Origin: Apostichopus japonicus
Lineage: Eukaryota; Echinodermata; Holothuroidea; Aspidochirotida; Stichopodidae
Assembly (NCBI RefSeq): GCF_037975245.1
Contig: NC_092563.1
Span: 20,857,594 to 20,921,593 of the forward strand
Reading direction: 5' to 3'
Length of the DNA: 64,000 nucleotides
Shown: one piece after another, positions 25,602 through 38,900 of the stretch
How positions within the stretch are numbered: the first letter of the stretch is position 1
Layout of the letters: each line of letters starts with the position of its first letter
Notes under the pieces: generated by a model
What the model was told of the DNA's origin: nothing
What the model saw: the letters and a program-made list of their open reading frames with translations, nothing else
The model's database searches: none
Position numbers and translations under genes: made by a program

Positions 25602-27151
25602 AATACGTGACTGATTAAGAATTCCACAATATATTAGTTACATATTTTTGAAAGTATTCATATCCATGGCCTTTGCCAAACCGCATTTGCATACATTATG
25701 ACGTCGGACAAGTTAATATGGCAAACCTACAAGACGATGTTTAGAATTAGACAATGATATTAAATCTATACAATACTTGATCATGTATATTACAGGGCTG
25801 CAGCTGCACTGTAGTACTAAATGTTATTGATTAGTAGGTTTGCAGTTATGTCACTAATCCCCTTAAAGGAAGAGAAGAATCGCCCACAAATAAACGTCTA
25901 ATGCCGGTAATCTGACCTAGTTTCGAATGAGGTGTAACAGAAGTGTTAGACACCACCATCGATCCCAGAGAATACACACACAGCTTGCTACCGTCGGTAA
26001 TTAGACACTAGTGTACAGTCAATACATGCAGCTTCGGCCAATACCCACAATACAGTGTACATAGCAGCGATGGATATCTCAGGTCCAGATAAAAGATAAC
26101 AAGGTATCACGTTACACTACTGTCTGCATTTTGTAGCGACTAGAAAAAATTTCACTTGCAAGCAACGGAAAGTTAATTTTTTTTCAGTTGCGGCACGCGG
26201 TTTGGGCGAGTCTTCAGTGCCTTAAACCTATACATATGCAGATCAGGGAGTTGGAAGGCGGAAGACGGTCTCGTCCAACTCCCTGCAGTCTAAATGTATA
26301 GCTGCTGTTCAAAGGCTCTGTGCATGGCTGTCGTGTTTGAAAGTGAATTTGTAACCACTTTTCGAACGCAAGTTAAGTCCATGCAAGTCTCAATAAAACT
26401 AACTAGAATATATACAGTGTAAGAAGGAAACGTCAAGTTTGTATTGTGAGGCACTTTCAATGATTAATTCACACGTTTACATGAATTATACTGTCAAATT
26501 TAACGCATGCACGAAGTTAAGTAGTGTTGTCTTTGCTTCGACTGTTTTGATTCAATAATTTCTTTACAAGTATATAAATCTAAGGCTCATTCTTACACAA
26601 TCCGATCACGGTAAAGGGTGCAATCACATACATTGAATGATGAAACTAAACCGCAGGGCAAAATCGAAGACACCATCATTTACCTTTGACCTTTAACTGT
26701 TTACTAGACCGTTGTTCGCTTGGCATCACTCACTTGCAGTATACCATCAGAAGTCAAATATACAAAGGGTAATATCAACACTCTTTTCAGAAATCCATTG
26801 AAGAATAGAGCAAAATGTTCTTCAGTATACTTCGAAGAGGGTAAAAATAAGCGAAGTAAATTTAAGTTATTTACGTGTGAGGTAGGTAGTGACAGAATGA
26901 TAAAAGGTTTGGTCACAACTTTCCACATGTGTTGATATTTCTTTAGGTGTATAATAGCATATATCCAGAGGTCACACCCGCGTAAAGATTTCACTCATTG
27001 CGTATATATGGTAGTTTTTCTCCTATTTATTAGTCAAAATCAATCAATCCAAATATTCTCGTGGAAAGTGCCAAAATGCAACAGGAGCACACCTATTTAT
27101 GTTATACAGCAGGAGCTTGTGTGCATGTAGAAGAACGAGAATGGAAGTGCA

Positions 27152-27155
<4 letters not shown>

Positions 27156-27204
<49 letters not shown>

Positions 27205-27375
27205 CGTCCATAGCCTAGTGGTTAGGGTGTCCGCGTACAGAGCGGGAGGCCCGTGGTTCGAATCCCGGTGGAGGCTGAAAGTTTTTTCACTGTTCTTGAT
27301 TTTCCAACATATATATATATATATATATATATAGGCCTATATATATAGGCCTATATATATAGGCCTATATATATA

Positions 27376-27411
<36 letters not shown>
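27156..27411. repeat. (TA)n tracts around a tRNA-like SINE
   Basis: TA tracts at 27156-27203 and 27310-27411. The second includes three 'taggcctata' interruptions at about 14-16-bp spacing. Confidence 0.9.
27204..27309 (+). mobile_element. tRNA-derived SINE head between (TA)n tracts
   Basis: A tRNA-like sequence has a good A box (TAGCCTAGTGG) and a perfect B box (GGTTCGAATCC). Its acceptor strands GCGTCCA and TGGAGGC pair with one mismatch. The anticodon loop is poor (GTACAGA, nominal anticodon ACA), so it is not a functional tRNA. A short T-rich body follows, and (TA)n lies directly on both sides. Confidence 0.6.
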
Positions 27412-27414
<3 letters not shown>

Positions 27415-27687
27415 GATGGCGAATTGCATCATGCTCATGTTTATGTACATGGCGTGAGTCGCTACATTGCACTGTACAAATAACCACCTGCTATTAAGCA
27501 CTTTATGAGCGCCATTTGACAATCTCTCGTTTTGATATACTAATACTACTTACATGCGGATACACGGGTTAGTTATGGGTCAAGCGACATAAAGTGTGCT
27601 AATCCCCAATGCAGAGATGATTAATATAGCCAGTCCCCCCCCCCCCCCCCGCATACGCATGACTCATTCAATTACCGACAGCTTTTC

Positions 27688-28295
27688 TGTAAACTAACTA
27701 AACAAAAGCAGAGCAAAGCATGTGTTTCTGTCATACCTACATAGAAGCATCGTGAGAGAGGGATAAGGTGCTCATTTCCAGGCCCCGGGTGAAAGTAGGA
27801 TATTATTGTATATTATGAGATTTTTATACTACTTTCATCCTAAGGTGAGAATTGATTCATGACCTTTACAACAACAGACTTTCAACAGTAAAAGCGACTG
27901 GGCAACTTAGTCTAACAGGAATACATATACCCTATTTCCATCAGAAACCACTATATGGAAGGCATAAAAACTTATAAAAGTTTCCAATAGATTGCAAATT
28001 TGTCACTCGTGGTAAAGTCCATTGGTGTTGGGTGTCACACAAATTGGTACGTTGCATGTTGTTTTGAATAACTTTTTGAAAAGGTTATTGGAATTTAGAA
28101 GACAGTTGGTCAATAATAACGAATAAATCTGTAGGAGCTGGAGCCATCATTTAATTGAAGCATTCCAGATATTTAAAATATTTCTAACCTGAACAGTGAA
28201 GTTAGTTCTGCTTCATGACATATGGACACTGAATTTGTTTTTAACGACCTGACGTTAATTATTCACTATAATGAATTCTTTAACACACGCTATAG
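27688..28295 (+). repeat. Duplicated block B, copy 1
   Basis: Direct copy of 28811-29392 with small indels. It starts at CTGTAAACTAACTAAAC and ends at GCTATAG, where block A copy 2 begins. Confidence 0.85.
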
Positions 28296-28810
28296 ACCTA
28301 GATTGTTAAATATGCTTCCAAATAATAATAAGAAGATAGCATCGAAAACAATCTCCAAAATCAGCTCAAAAGGCTGACTTATTTTATGGACTAATTACGC
28401 GAAAGTAGACAAATTGACGGTAACTCAGAGCAAAACAGGGTGCAAAACAGGGATTTAAGAAGGAAAAAACAAGAAACAATTGCAGGGTTGACAACTATAG
28501 ATAGGGACACGATAAACACACATGCATGCTGAGGCCCCAACAGGATAATACTTAGAAGACGAGGCCTGCAACAAGACTTGTGACGGTGTTTGAGACAGGG
28601 ATTAATACAGTATGGGTGGGTGTTATAAGTACAGCAGTATGAGTACGAGTACGAATAAGGGTACACGTGATCCTGAGTACACATTATAACCTCAGTGCCA
28701 CAATATGAGTACCAGAACGAGTGACCACCCTCGACAAGACTATATGGCTAGTAAATTAAATAATAATTTACATTTGTACCGAATCATGACACTATTTCCA
28801 ACAAACAAAC
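28289..28810 (+). repeat. Duplicated block A, copy 2, between B copies
   Basis: Copy of 25043-25601. It is joined to B1 at a shared GCTATA and to B2 right after AACAAACAAAC. Confidence 0.85.
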
Positions 28811-29392
28811 TGTAAAATAACTAAACAAAAACAGAGCAAAGCATGTGTTTCTGTCATACCTACATAGAAGCATCGTGAGAGAGGGATGAGGTGCTCATTT
28901 CCAGGCCCCGGGTGAAAGTAGGATATTATTGTATATTATGAGATTTTTATACTACTTTCATCCTAAGGTGAGAATTGATTCATGACCTTTACAACAACAG
29001 ACTTTCAACAGTAAAAGCGACTGGACAACTTAGTCTAACAGGAATACATATACCCTATTTCCATCAGAAACCACTATATGGAAGGCATAAAAACTTATAA
29101 AAGTTTCCAATAGATTGCAAATTTGTCACTCGTGGCAAAGTCCATTGGTGTTGGTATACGTTGTTGTTTTGAATAACTTTTTGAAAGGGTTACAGTTGGT
29201 CAATAATAACGAATAAATCACTTACGAGGAGCTGGAGCCATCATTTAATTGAAGCATTCAAGATATTTAAAATATTTCTAACCTGAACAGTGAAATTAGT
29301 TCTGCTTCATGACATATGCGGGACACTGAATTTGTTTTTCCGAATATGGGGTTAATTATTCACTATTATGAATTCTTTAACACAAGCTATAT
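28811..29392 (+). repeat. Duplicated block B, copy 2
   Basis: Copy of 27688-28295. It ends at AAGCTATATG, beyond which no similarity to A is seen. Confidence 0.85.
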
Positions 29393-32392
29393 GAAATCAG
29401 GGAGTTGTTATTATAGCACCTTTAATGAAACAAAGTGACCTCGTTTAAGCGCCGTTGATGAATAATTCACGTTGTAGGGTTTATGTACAGAAGTGGTCAA
29501 AAGTGACCGTGTTGTATGCATTATCACGCCCGAATTACCTACGGTATAGAAGTAGAATAAAGGTTGTGCGCAGTGGCAGTAGTTCTGTGTTTACTTACAC
29601 TAAAAAATTAATAAGGTCTATAACACCTACACTCTTTCACTTTTCAAATTTATGTTCCAAGCAGTCTTACAGTGGACCTTGTACACTGTGCTGCTCTGTA
29701 GCGTGTAAGCTGACAGTACGGTAAAGGTATATAGACCTCAGCTATTGTCGATAACTAGAGACACCACTTTCATGAACCTTAGAACACCCTCCATATAATT
29801 TCTGTTCCCCAACTTCACAGGGTGTTTGGAAGTTTTGGTTTTGGGTTTATCTATGTTGGTTTTTGTAGCCCAGGGCTCTAGTATAGATATTTGACATTTC
29901 TTTTACTTGTTACAGTTATTTCAACATCTTTGTTTCTAATAATTCGAATGTTAATTATATCAGATTTATAGGTTTGGCTTTTCCAATTTGGTTAGCAAGG
30001 GTGATTGGATTCTTTAGTAATTAAGTTGGTTTATTCCACTGACTATCACTTTGGTCAAATTGGGTTTAGGTTTGGCTGTTTCTTCAGATGAAGTGGAGCT
30101 GCCAGATAAGTTTAGTCTAGGTCGTATTCTAGTGATTGTTTGCCAGGATTCATCTAGGGTTTGTTCAGATGTCGTTGTTTGGTAAGCCTGGGATATTGGC
30201 AAATTTTTGAAGAAAAGAAAACTGCCGCAGCAGTAGAAAATAGGTAAGGGAAGTAGCTAAAAGACTAAATATGAGGGAGAGGGTGGGCCTACAAAGAGAA
30301 AGGGGGATTTTTTCCACGAAGAACGAAGTCCAAAGACCTGGCCTGAAAATAAATGAAAAACACAAAAGCACTCCTGTATGCCCAGAAAAATAAGAACTCA
30401 CACACAAAGAAAAGAACAACAATTCACAAGTAAAGAAAACAACGTTGGCGAAAATGGCACCAAACGGCAATACGTGGCACTAAATGGCACTAATTGACAA
30501 AAATGGCACTAAATGGCACTAACTGCTTTCATTCAAAAGTGACTGAATGCTGTCAATCAAAAATGAACTAACCCTTCCCTCACCCAACCTTATAACCAAG
30601 AATACCTCACCTCTACCCCAACCCCACTGAACCCCTACGCATTAACCTCAACTAACACCCCCCCCCCCCCCGCCTCCTATTGAGCAATACAAGTTCTCTC
30701 TTTCAGCCTTTTTTTTAGGAAATGTGACGAACGGCACCTATGTCTTTATAGGGGCAAGCCCCATTCAGGTCCCTTGACATACCAGGTACCCAGCTTAGCA
30801 ACTGTTCAACTTCAATGGCATAAACTACTTTTAAATTCTTAGACATGGCCGCTGGCGTTAGAAGCGTAGAATGTCTATTTTAATGGTCAGCATTATCTTG
30901 GTCCTAACTTTCAGCGTACCAATGTACTATATCAACGTTTTCAAAAGTATATGCCGTATCAATCTATATAGGGTTCTATCTCTCCGTGGTTCTATTACTT
31001 TTTAGGTTTAATTTCAAAGACATCGAGGAATACTGGAGCAGGGAGGACTGGAGCATTAATTGCTACCCGCTCAGTGATATACAAACAGAGACACCAGCGC
31101 TTTAAGGGCGGCATTGAAAACACCATTCGCGGACAAGAGGAAGTCGACGACCTCTATACACCTAAACATGGCGATGCCTTGGACACCTCGGACCCATCGG
31201 TGCACCGGTTCCGAGCTGGTAAGGCACTAGGCCATTCAGCCTCTCAAAATTCACGTGGTAGCCAACTAAAAACAATCTTATTAAAGTAAGCATAAATTGG
31301 AGAATGCAATGAAAAGTTTGTTGAAGTTTGATCACGGGTGAAAAGCTGTTGGGGAGAAACCTTGGGGGAGGGGGTAAACAGATCAACGGTGAAGTCACGC
31401 CTCAAACCGGGTGTAATCGTGTTAGTAAATCATTTTTTTTATAAAGTGTAATAACACTATCAAAATATGATCTCGTAGCTTCTATAAACAGCAGAGCTAC
31501 GAATAATAAAATCAATCACCGTCATTTATGTTTTAACATATACTGTCACACATCGTAAAGGTGTTAGTTCAGGCCATATAAGACTCTTATTATTATTAGA
31601 TTTTTATATTGTATTGTAAAAGTCGTATGAGAAGGCATTGGCCTTCAAACATGATTCTTAAATATTGTAACTATATATGTTTTTTGAATAAATTCTATGT
31701 GAAAATTTAATGTCTATATACAAACCTATAATGGTTTGTCTACTAGACTTCATAGTCCAGTCATTTTCATCGATGATTATCTCATGTTACAACAACAAAA
31801 TTGATAACGTTATAGAACCGTAACCTGTTGAACCGAGTTACGTTGCGATTAAAACATCGGTAACATATACTAAAGTTACTTTTCTTGTGCCTTTTCGTTT
31901 AAAGAAAGACATAGTTTTAGGGGGTGTTACGCTGCGATTTGCCTTTATCTGTGATATGGGTTAACATTTATTGTAATCGCGTTATACATATTAATGTACA
32001 CAAACTGCTATATTAATATATATGGACGGTGATCTATCGTTATGTTTTGGTTAGGCCATTTATAAGGCACAAAGGAATGAGATATAATTCATAGACAGGT
32101 TTATGTCTAAATGGCCTGTGTGATTTATTCTTATTTCATTTGGTTATATGCATACGTCACTATATACATATTGGATACCATGCATGTATATTGTCTAACG
32201 CGTCGTTTTTATTGAGCAATCTTTCACCTGGTGGTTTATTATGCCCCTTCCCCACTCTCAATTTCCTCCCGACTTACACCATATACTCAAAATGTAACAT
32301 CTCTATCGAGGCCTCCCACCTTCACCCCAACCCCGCACCCTTCTTTTCAATAGCAGGGCGAAGTGATTGAATAACTAAAGAAGTAAACTTAC
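29393..32392. other. Non-coding, no gene recognised
   Basis: Intronic. C runs lie at 30658-30671. Frames such as 29455-29724 have no recognisable domain and no splice context. Confidence 0.5.
30448..30520 (+). repeat. Short repeat of 'aatggcact'
   Basis: The words AATGGCAC(T/C) and TAAATGGCACTAA recur five to six times with small spacers. Confidence 0.6.
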
Positions 32393-32660
32393 AGAAGAAT
32401 GCGAGCGTCACGGCTGGATTAAGATGACCGCCGCTGATATGAGCTGTCACGTGGACGAATGTTGCAATGGCAATACCGAATGCAAAAGCGATACGAAGGT
32501 TTCCACCGTCAGCACTTGGAAAGGCAGATGTCGCTCCCAATCCCATGAATAGAAAGAGCGTCATTCCGACGAACTCGGCGAGCACGGCACGCCAGAAGAG
32601 CAGGGATCGGAACTCTTCCCCCATCTGTTGCAAGTAAGAACCCATCTTAAGAGGAACTAG
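32393..32660 (-). CDS. Aquaporin, exon with start codon (partial gene)
   Basis: The ATG is at 32645-32643, preceded on the minus strand by a pyrimidine-rich acceptor (TTTATCTCTCTCAG) ending at 32661. The exon therefore probably starts at 32660 with about 15 bases of 5' UTR, and an untranslated exon lies further upstream. It ends at 32393 with donor GTAAGT. Residues 1-84 hold a short cytoplasmic N-terminus, segment 1 (LFWRAVLAEFVGMTLFLFMG), segment 2 (RIAFAFGIAIATFVHVTAHI) and the first pore loop SGGHLNPAVT, with NPA at residues 76-78. Phe56 in AFAFG occupies the aromatic/arginine filter position of AQP1, and the His in the next exon is also present. Together they indicate an orthodox water channel (AQP1/AQP4-like) rather than a glyceroporin. 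The exact paralogue is not resolved. A U2-headed SINE lies only 57 bp upstream of the exon. Confidence 0.92.
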
Positions 32661-32716
32661 CTGAGAGAGATAAACAAAGAGCAGAACATTGGTACCATAC
32701 AGTAATATATATATAA

Positions 32717-32911
32717 ACTTTTTTTAAGGAAAAGTCGCCCAGGAAAGAACCTGGGCACGAAAACCAAACTACCGAACGACTGATCCGCTTCTAACCCCAG
32801 TCCCCTTGCATCGGGACTGTGACTGTGTGATCATCGTCAGGTGTGCATCACCATCCCCATCGAAAGGGAACAGATACTACACATGATCTTAGCCAAAAGG
32901 CCGAGAAGCTA
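32717..32911 (-). mobile_element. U2 snRNA-headed SINE, copy 1
   Basis: On the minus strand the copy opens with GCTTCTCGGCCTTTTGGCTA, then AGATCATGTGTAGTATCTGT. This is the 5' end of spliceosomal U2 RNA (branch-point-binding region included) with about one change over roughly 40 bases. After that it departs completely from U2: there is no Sm site and no U2 3' stem-loops. A shared 3' body follows, containing a hairpin CCCAGGTTCTTTCCTGGG and ending in TTAAAAAAA beside (TA)n. It is nearly identical to copy 2 and sits 57 bp upstream of the aquaporin start exon. Confidence 0.85.
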
Positions 32912-33579
32912 CGGAGCAATGGGAGTTCTGTGTGGATGGTGTGGAACCATTGTGGTAGTTTAATCCCCTTGGAATTATATAGGCCGGGGTTAAATCTCCT
33001 GGCATTAAGTTGACGTAACCAGTTGTAATTATTGGCAGATTATGGCTTTTGGGGCTGCTCCTATGGATCGGCATGTGGTATCAGGCTTATCCTGGGATTT
33101 TGATGGCACACATGTGATATTTTCTAGGGATACTCATGCATGTGATAACATTTATCTCTGTAAAGGAGTACAATTGTTTGGGGATAGTAGGAATGCACTG
33201 TAGTATTTGTGTATTATGTCTTAAGCTAAGTTGTAAGATAAAGTTCATCATTTGTGTGGTATTTTCACGTATTGTTAAGGGATTTATATAAAATGCATTA
33301 CCAGGGAGGGACAGACCAGTCTACTCTGGTTGCTGTTGGACGAAACACTCTTGATGGTAGGCTTCATGGCCACGTAGCCTCAAGTTTTTACCACATATCC
33401 AGTACAAGACACTTAACCTTACTGTAAGAAGTTTCCTTTCAATATATCGCTGTTAAAAATACCATCACCCCTCTGGATTTATTTTGTGTACATCTTCATT
33501 CTCTGGCCAATTACAACACAACATCTTAGGACAAGAACCCTGAATCAGCTTGCCGGCGCTACTCACATAGGAAAGTGTT

Positions 33580-33843
<264 letters not shown>

Positions 33844-33874
<31 letters not shown>

Positions 33875-33913
33875 ATAAAAATATATATATATAATAAAAA
33901 TATATATATATAA
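33844..33913. repeat. (TA)n microsatellite after U2-SINE copy 2
   Basis: TA tracts broken by 'aataaaaa'. It may be the SINE tail. Confidence 0.9.
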
Positions 33914-34528
33914 TACTAACTATAATATTTGACCCATATCTCCTTCCATGGGGAGAGTTTATCGTCGGGTCGAGAGCCGATGATGACATTTCGAATCAAA
34001 ACATAAAGTGAAACAAATAAAACTAAAAGAGATAACACAGTACGCACATCACGAGGAAAGCATGGAAGGAAATGATACAACAAGGGCAGTAAATATTTTA
34101 ATTGTAGACAGGCTTGTAACGGAAAACAAAGCATTGAACGCCCAACGGTTCTGCTCATATATTCTGCTCAAACCGATTTCCAGTAAAGTTAAGTTTTTTC
34201 GAAACTCGCATTTTTTTCTATAACTGCATATTGATTAATGTAAGTTCAACTACTGAGCATTATCCTGCTTGTATCATTAATGAAGTCAATTATTCCAGAA
34301 TTCCCAGAAATGTATAGACTTGTTTTCGTAATGACAGCAGTTCTCATGGAACGTGTGAACAGTTGGCGAAATTCTTTTAAAAAAAATATTTAAAAAGCCT
34401 AATTCACGCACCCATCCTAGATACCGATATATAATGAAAAGGATTCCATTGTTTGGAATAGGATGGCGCCAACGACAGTAGCAAAATCAGTGACGCAAAT
34501 AACAATAATTAACAAGTTGGGGCAGCTT

Positions 34529-34610
34529 CTTTTTTTTTCCCCCTTTTTTTTTCTTTTTTTTTTCCCTTTTTCTTTTTCTTTTTTTTTTTTCTTTTTTTTT
34601 CCTTTTTTTG
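34529..34610 (+). repeat. Polypyrimidine tract
   Basis: Almost pure T with short C runs over about 80 bp. Purine-rich on the other strand, so it could adopt a triplex. Confidence 0.9.
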
Positions 34611-35685
34611 TCCACTAATGCAGTTAACGTGCTGATTAACTGGGTAGGCAACATTGGATTTTCGGATTTTCAACATCGTTCAACAAATCACGGAATAAGC
34701 TACTTTTTATGAAAAACAAAAACTGTAGGGTGAATTCAATTCAAACTACTTATTTTCATTTAATTCAGGAGACTACCATAACCAAAATCAATTGAACTAT
34801 TTTGATACGAATTTTTGAAAACTTGTGACCAAAATAAGTTATTCTGGTTCGGCAATATAATTTACTGGGTGGGAAATGGGCAAGCTAAAAAAAATCATTG
34901 AAGATGTACATATATCCCTTATCTAATTTACATACACCGCGAGGCACAAGGCTTATTCTCATAAAAAAAAGTTTAAGTGTTGTTAATTAATTACACCATT
35001 GTTTGTTGCGACTTAACGGTGTTCGTTCATCCGATCATGTCAATGGTAACAACTGGTGTGAATGACACGCGCACTTTGTTCAGGTAGCGTAAGTAATATG
35101 TTCTATAGCGCCACCAGTTATACCGAAGCATACACCTGGATTGTCTGGTATAGTAGAATAAATGGAAAGTTGAATACAATAGGAACGTTTCTTTATCTGA
35201 GAGAACGAAGAAAGCTCTAGTAAGACCAGACCAATACCCCTCCCCCATTCTTACCCCTCGTCGTCAGCTCCACCCCAGCCCCCCTCCTCCCCACCCCCTT
35301 CATCGTAGCCCATATAGCCCTAGGCAACAGACTATCGGATATGTTACTACCCAATGAGCACCCGTACAACCACCTTAGATCTATTTTTCTTTTCTTTCCA
35401 GTGAACTTTAGTAGTCATGATGAATATGTTAGATCGTCTTGACCTAATTCAAGCTTCTACGGTTACACATTGGACAAAAGCATGCTTATATTTGTTGTGT
35501 CTACTACGTGTTACCAAATACCAACCCCGTCGATCGTCCAGGATGTTATATAGGCCAATATATATCAATATATATGAGGACAACGTTCTTTTCTATGTGT
35601 TCAACCATGACGATGGAGTTGGAATGATGATCAAGGATTCTTACAAAGTTGTTTTAAAACAAATGCCATCCTCAGACAAAAACAT

Positions 35686-35894
35686 ACTTTTTTAAGAAAA
35701 GTCACCCAGGAAAGAACCTGGGCACGAAAAAAACCAAACAACCGAACGACTGATCCGCTCTCAAGCCCAGCACCCCCCCCCCCCCCCTTGCATCGAGACT
35801 GTGACTGTGTGATCATCGTCATGTGTGTATCACGATTCCCCTCGAAAGGGGTAAAGAAACTACACATGATCTTAGCCAATAGGCCGAGAAGCGA
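35686..35894 (-). mobile_element. U2 snRNA-headed SINE, copy 3, with target duplication
   Basis: On the minus strand it opens CGCTTCTCGGCCTATTGGCT, starting essentially at the U2 5' end. It is more diverged than copies 1 and 2 and has an inserted C/G homopolymer in the middle (35772-35787). It keeps the CCCAGGTTCTTTCCTGGG hairpin and the TTAAAAAA end. ACATAC occurs at both borders (35684-35689 and 35894-35899), a 6-base target duplication consistent with retroposition. Confidence 0.85.
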
Positions 35895-36304
35895 CATACC
35901 AGTACAAAGATAAAAAATATACCGGTATGTTAGTATGCAAGTAATGTACTTATGATATGATAACGCTTATAGCTTCATGAACAATGTATGCCACCATAGT
36001 CAAAAAAAACTGTCATAGTTAACAGTAAAGAATGTACGTTGCATAAAGTATGTGGTGGCAACACGCCGCGGCCGGTCAATCCGCGTACCGTGGGCCATGC
36101 ACGATTCAAAGGGAGGTCAAATATGGCCATTGGAAGCTAAGAATGTACTGTTTGTAGATACTGAGGGGACCGAAAGAAACGACGCCCCCCCCCCAAACCC
36201 ACCCCACCCCCTGAACAAAGACGTCATCACGCAGTCTGTCCTTGTAAATAGCTCGATCTTCCACCTGTCAGTTTGACGTCACCTGAATTTCATAATAGTA
36301 ATTC

Positions 36305-36650
36305 CGTGTCATATTTAGCAATGGCGTGCACAAGGGTGGGCCTAACCCCACCCCCACCCCACTGACCCCTCCATCGTCAGATTGTTAGCACAACCTTACA
36401 TTTAGGCTTACTCATAGACCAACATTAATAGTCTAAATAGGATTCAGAATGCAACAATTGATGTCTAAACTTTGATATTTTGCCATACTTAGCAATGGCG
36501 TGCGCAAGGGTGGGCCTAACCCCCACCCCCACTGACCCCTCCATCGTCAGATTGTTAGCACAACCTTACATTTAGGCTTACTTATAGACCCACATTAATA
36601 GTCTAAATAGGATTCAGAATGCACCAATTGACGTTTAAACATTGATATTT
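36305..36650 (+). repeat. Tandem duplication, about 175-bp unit, 2 copies
   Basis: Two head-to-tail copies share 'tagcaatggcgtgc', 'agggtgggcctaaccc', 'gacccctccatcgtcagatt' and 'agtctaaataggattcagaa', with few differences between them. Confidence 0.88.
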
Positions 36651-38461
36651 TTCTGGAGGAGGATCCCAGACCATCCTACATGGGAGTCAACGACCTCACA
36701 GCAACACCCCTCTGTTGTAAAAGTTTGATCCCTCTAAAGCTCGTCCATAAATTACCTACCAAGATCAGGGGGGATTGTAATTTGGAATTCCCATCACCCC
36801 CCCCCCTCCCTTTGAAATCATGTGTATGCCACTGAAAGTATGTATCCCTATATAAATAAATATATTTTTATAAAGCTGATTGTGTGATAAATGCAGTTTA
36901 CGACTTCTAATTCATTTTAACGCGCACCCTCAGTCAATTATATGGATCTAAAACAATGGTATTTCTCCATACCTTTCAACTTATTTCCAGATACTAATAT
37001 TAAAGAACCGTACACAATATACGACATCTCATAGGGAATACATTCTTTAATGGTGGAATTCATGTGATTGATAAACTTTTAACATGAGTAACTATCATCT
37101 GACTTTTCCTCCCTAACCCCCCCCCCCCACCCGCCTCCCATAACTTACCAATTCCGACTAACCCGTGGTACCCCGTAGTCACTTAATTAGCCTTTACATG
37201 TCTCTGTAGCATAACTAGGTGAACTTGTCCGACTTTTGACCGTCTGTCCAGGGAGCTACTACTTCGAACATCCTACCCATTTTCATTTCCTCTCTCTCAC
37301 CCTCCCCCCCCCCCACCTCCCCCTCTCGTCCTCCCATAAGTTACAAACCACCTCCGTATTACAGCCACCCTGTAACGGAGCTCGTTCTCACAGCCCTGAC
37401 AAGAGCCTCTAATCGCATAAACAGTAAGCCCCTAAGCAGTGAGCTGATATTTTTACCAGAGCGCTGGCAGTGGGCTTTCTGCTTGGACCAAGTATTAAAT
37501 CTCCCTAACTGTGCATATTTAATAGTTTAACGTTCTTCACAAATGTAAAAAAAAAAGAAGAAGAAAAAGAAACAAGTTTATAATTGCACCCCGTCGAGAA
37601 TCCATATGGTACGTGGTACTTAATATTAATCACTTGTATACAGGCATGTACCTTGCTACCTATTTCAGGATAATTACATTTTAATATATTATTAATCGTA
37701 TCATACCGATAAGTTCGTAAAGAATAACTACTACACACAACGGTAAACAAACTTAGACAACATGGTAGTATAATTGTAAATTACCACCTACCTGATGTCA
37801 AATCGATGTAATTGTCGACTAAGAATTATAAATATTATCCAGCTTATATAGAGATTTGCGCTTGAGCACCACAACCATTCGATCTACACACACACACGCC
37901 CCGTATCAAGCCAACCAGTGCGATGATCGTTCAGCTCACGTATAGTACCAACCCTGGAATAAAAACCTCGTATATAGAGATAATGAAATGGAGATCCATT
38001 GGACGGATAGCGAAGCTAATATTGTTATGAAGAACTCTAGTACTTCCCTGGGCATTCTTCTTTAACTTAGCTTTATATATATACGTGGCTACATATATTG
38101 AGTCGTAGAATTCAGCGGGTAAGATGAGTTATGTGTTAATAATCATATCACAATATAAAGGGAGTTATTTGCGGGAACAAGTAACGGAGGGTTCTGATTT
38201 GGGAGTTGTGTAATGTGAGGTATATAGTGCCTATACTCAGGGCTGTACCAATCGAAGTAAGTCTTAATAACATGTGTAGCCTCTACAGAGGAAGCAAAGT
38301 TAAGCCGAGGTTGAGGAATATATAGGTCATTTGCCAGGTATAGTGTATGGCAGAAACCAAAAAAAAAACGTTCACTTGTTGTGCCCTGTTTGCTTGAGTT
38401 TGGTTAAGCAGCGTCTTAAAATATAATCTTGACTGATTTTGTTTTATAAATAAATTAAAGC

Positions 38462-38585
<124 letters not shown>

Positions 38586-38794
38586 CAAAATTTGGAAGGA
38601 TAAAAACAATATTAATTTGGCAAAACATTGGCCTTAAATGGATTCGCATCGGTGAACTGCTCAAATAAAGTCACGTGATTCACATGAGCTTTACATCCAC
38701 TCATCAGTAGGTGGATGGCGATCACTAGCATTCTCTTTCGTCTGGTGCAAGTGAGGGTCATCAAAATTCCGAAAGAAACGAAAATAATTTTAAA

Positions 38795-38900
38795 GGATCG
38801 AAACGTCAGGCCCTCTAATTTTACATATTTACCTACACAGATTTTTTTTTTTTTTTGCAGTAGATAACCTGTTTGCTGGCAGTTTTTTCTCTCTTTCAGA
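38795..38900 (+). repeat. 'GATC-GAAAC-GTCAGG' repeat, copy 2
   Basis: GGATCGAAACGTCAGGCCCT is followed by 'tacctacacag', a T run and 'ctgtttgctggcagtttttt'. The downstream part is shared with the copy at 61985. Confidence 0.55.

Noticed and set aside
27204-27276. Functional tRNA gene
   Set aside because: Position 32 of the anticodon loop is G, the nominal anticodon ACA is not used in eukaryotes and the acceptor has a mismatch. It is better read as a SINE head.
28391-28684. Minus-strand ORF conserved with 25247-25477 as a duplicated gene
   Set aside because: The conservation extends evenly over the whole duplicated block, and the frame is mostly low-complexity Tyr-Ser. DNA duplication explains it.
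32829-32911. Functional U2 snRNA gene
   Set aside because: Only the first 40 or so bases match U2. There is no Sm site, no 3' stem-loops and no proximal promoter element, and the same hybrid unit occurs three times.
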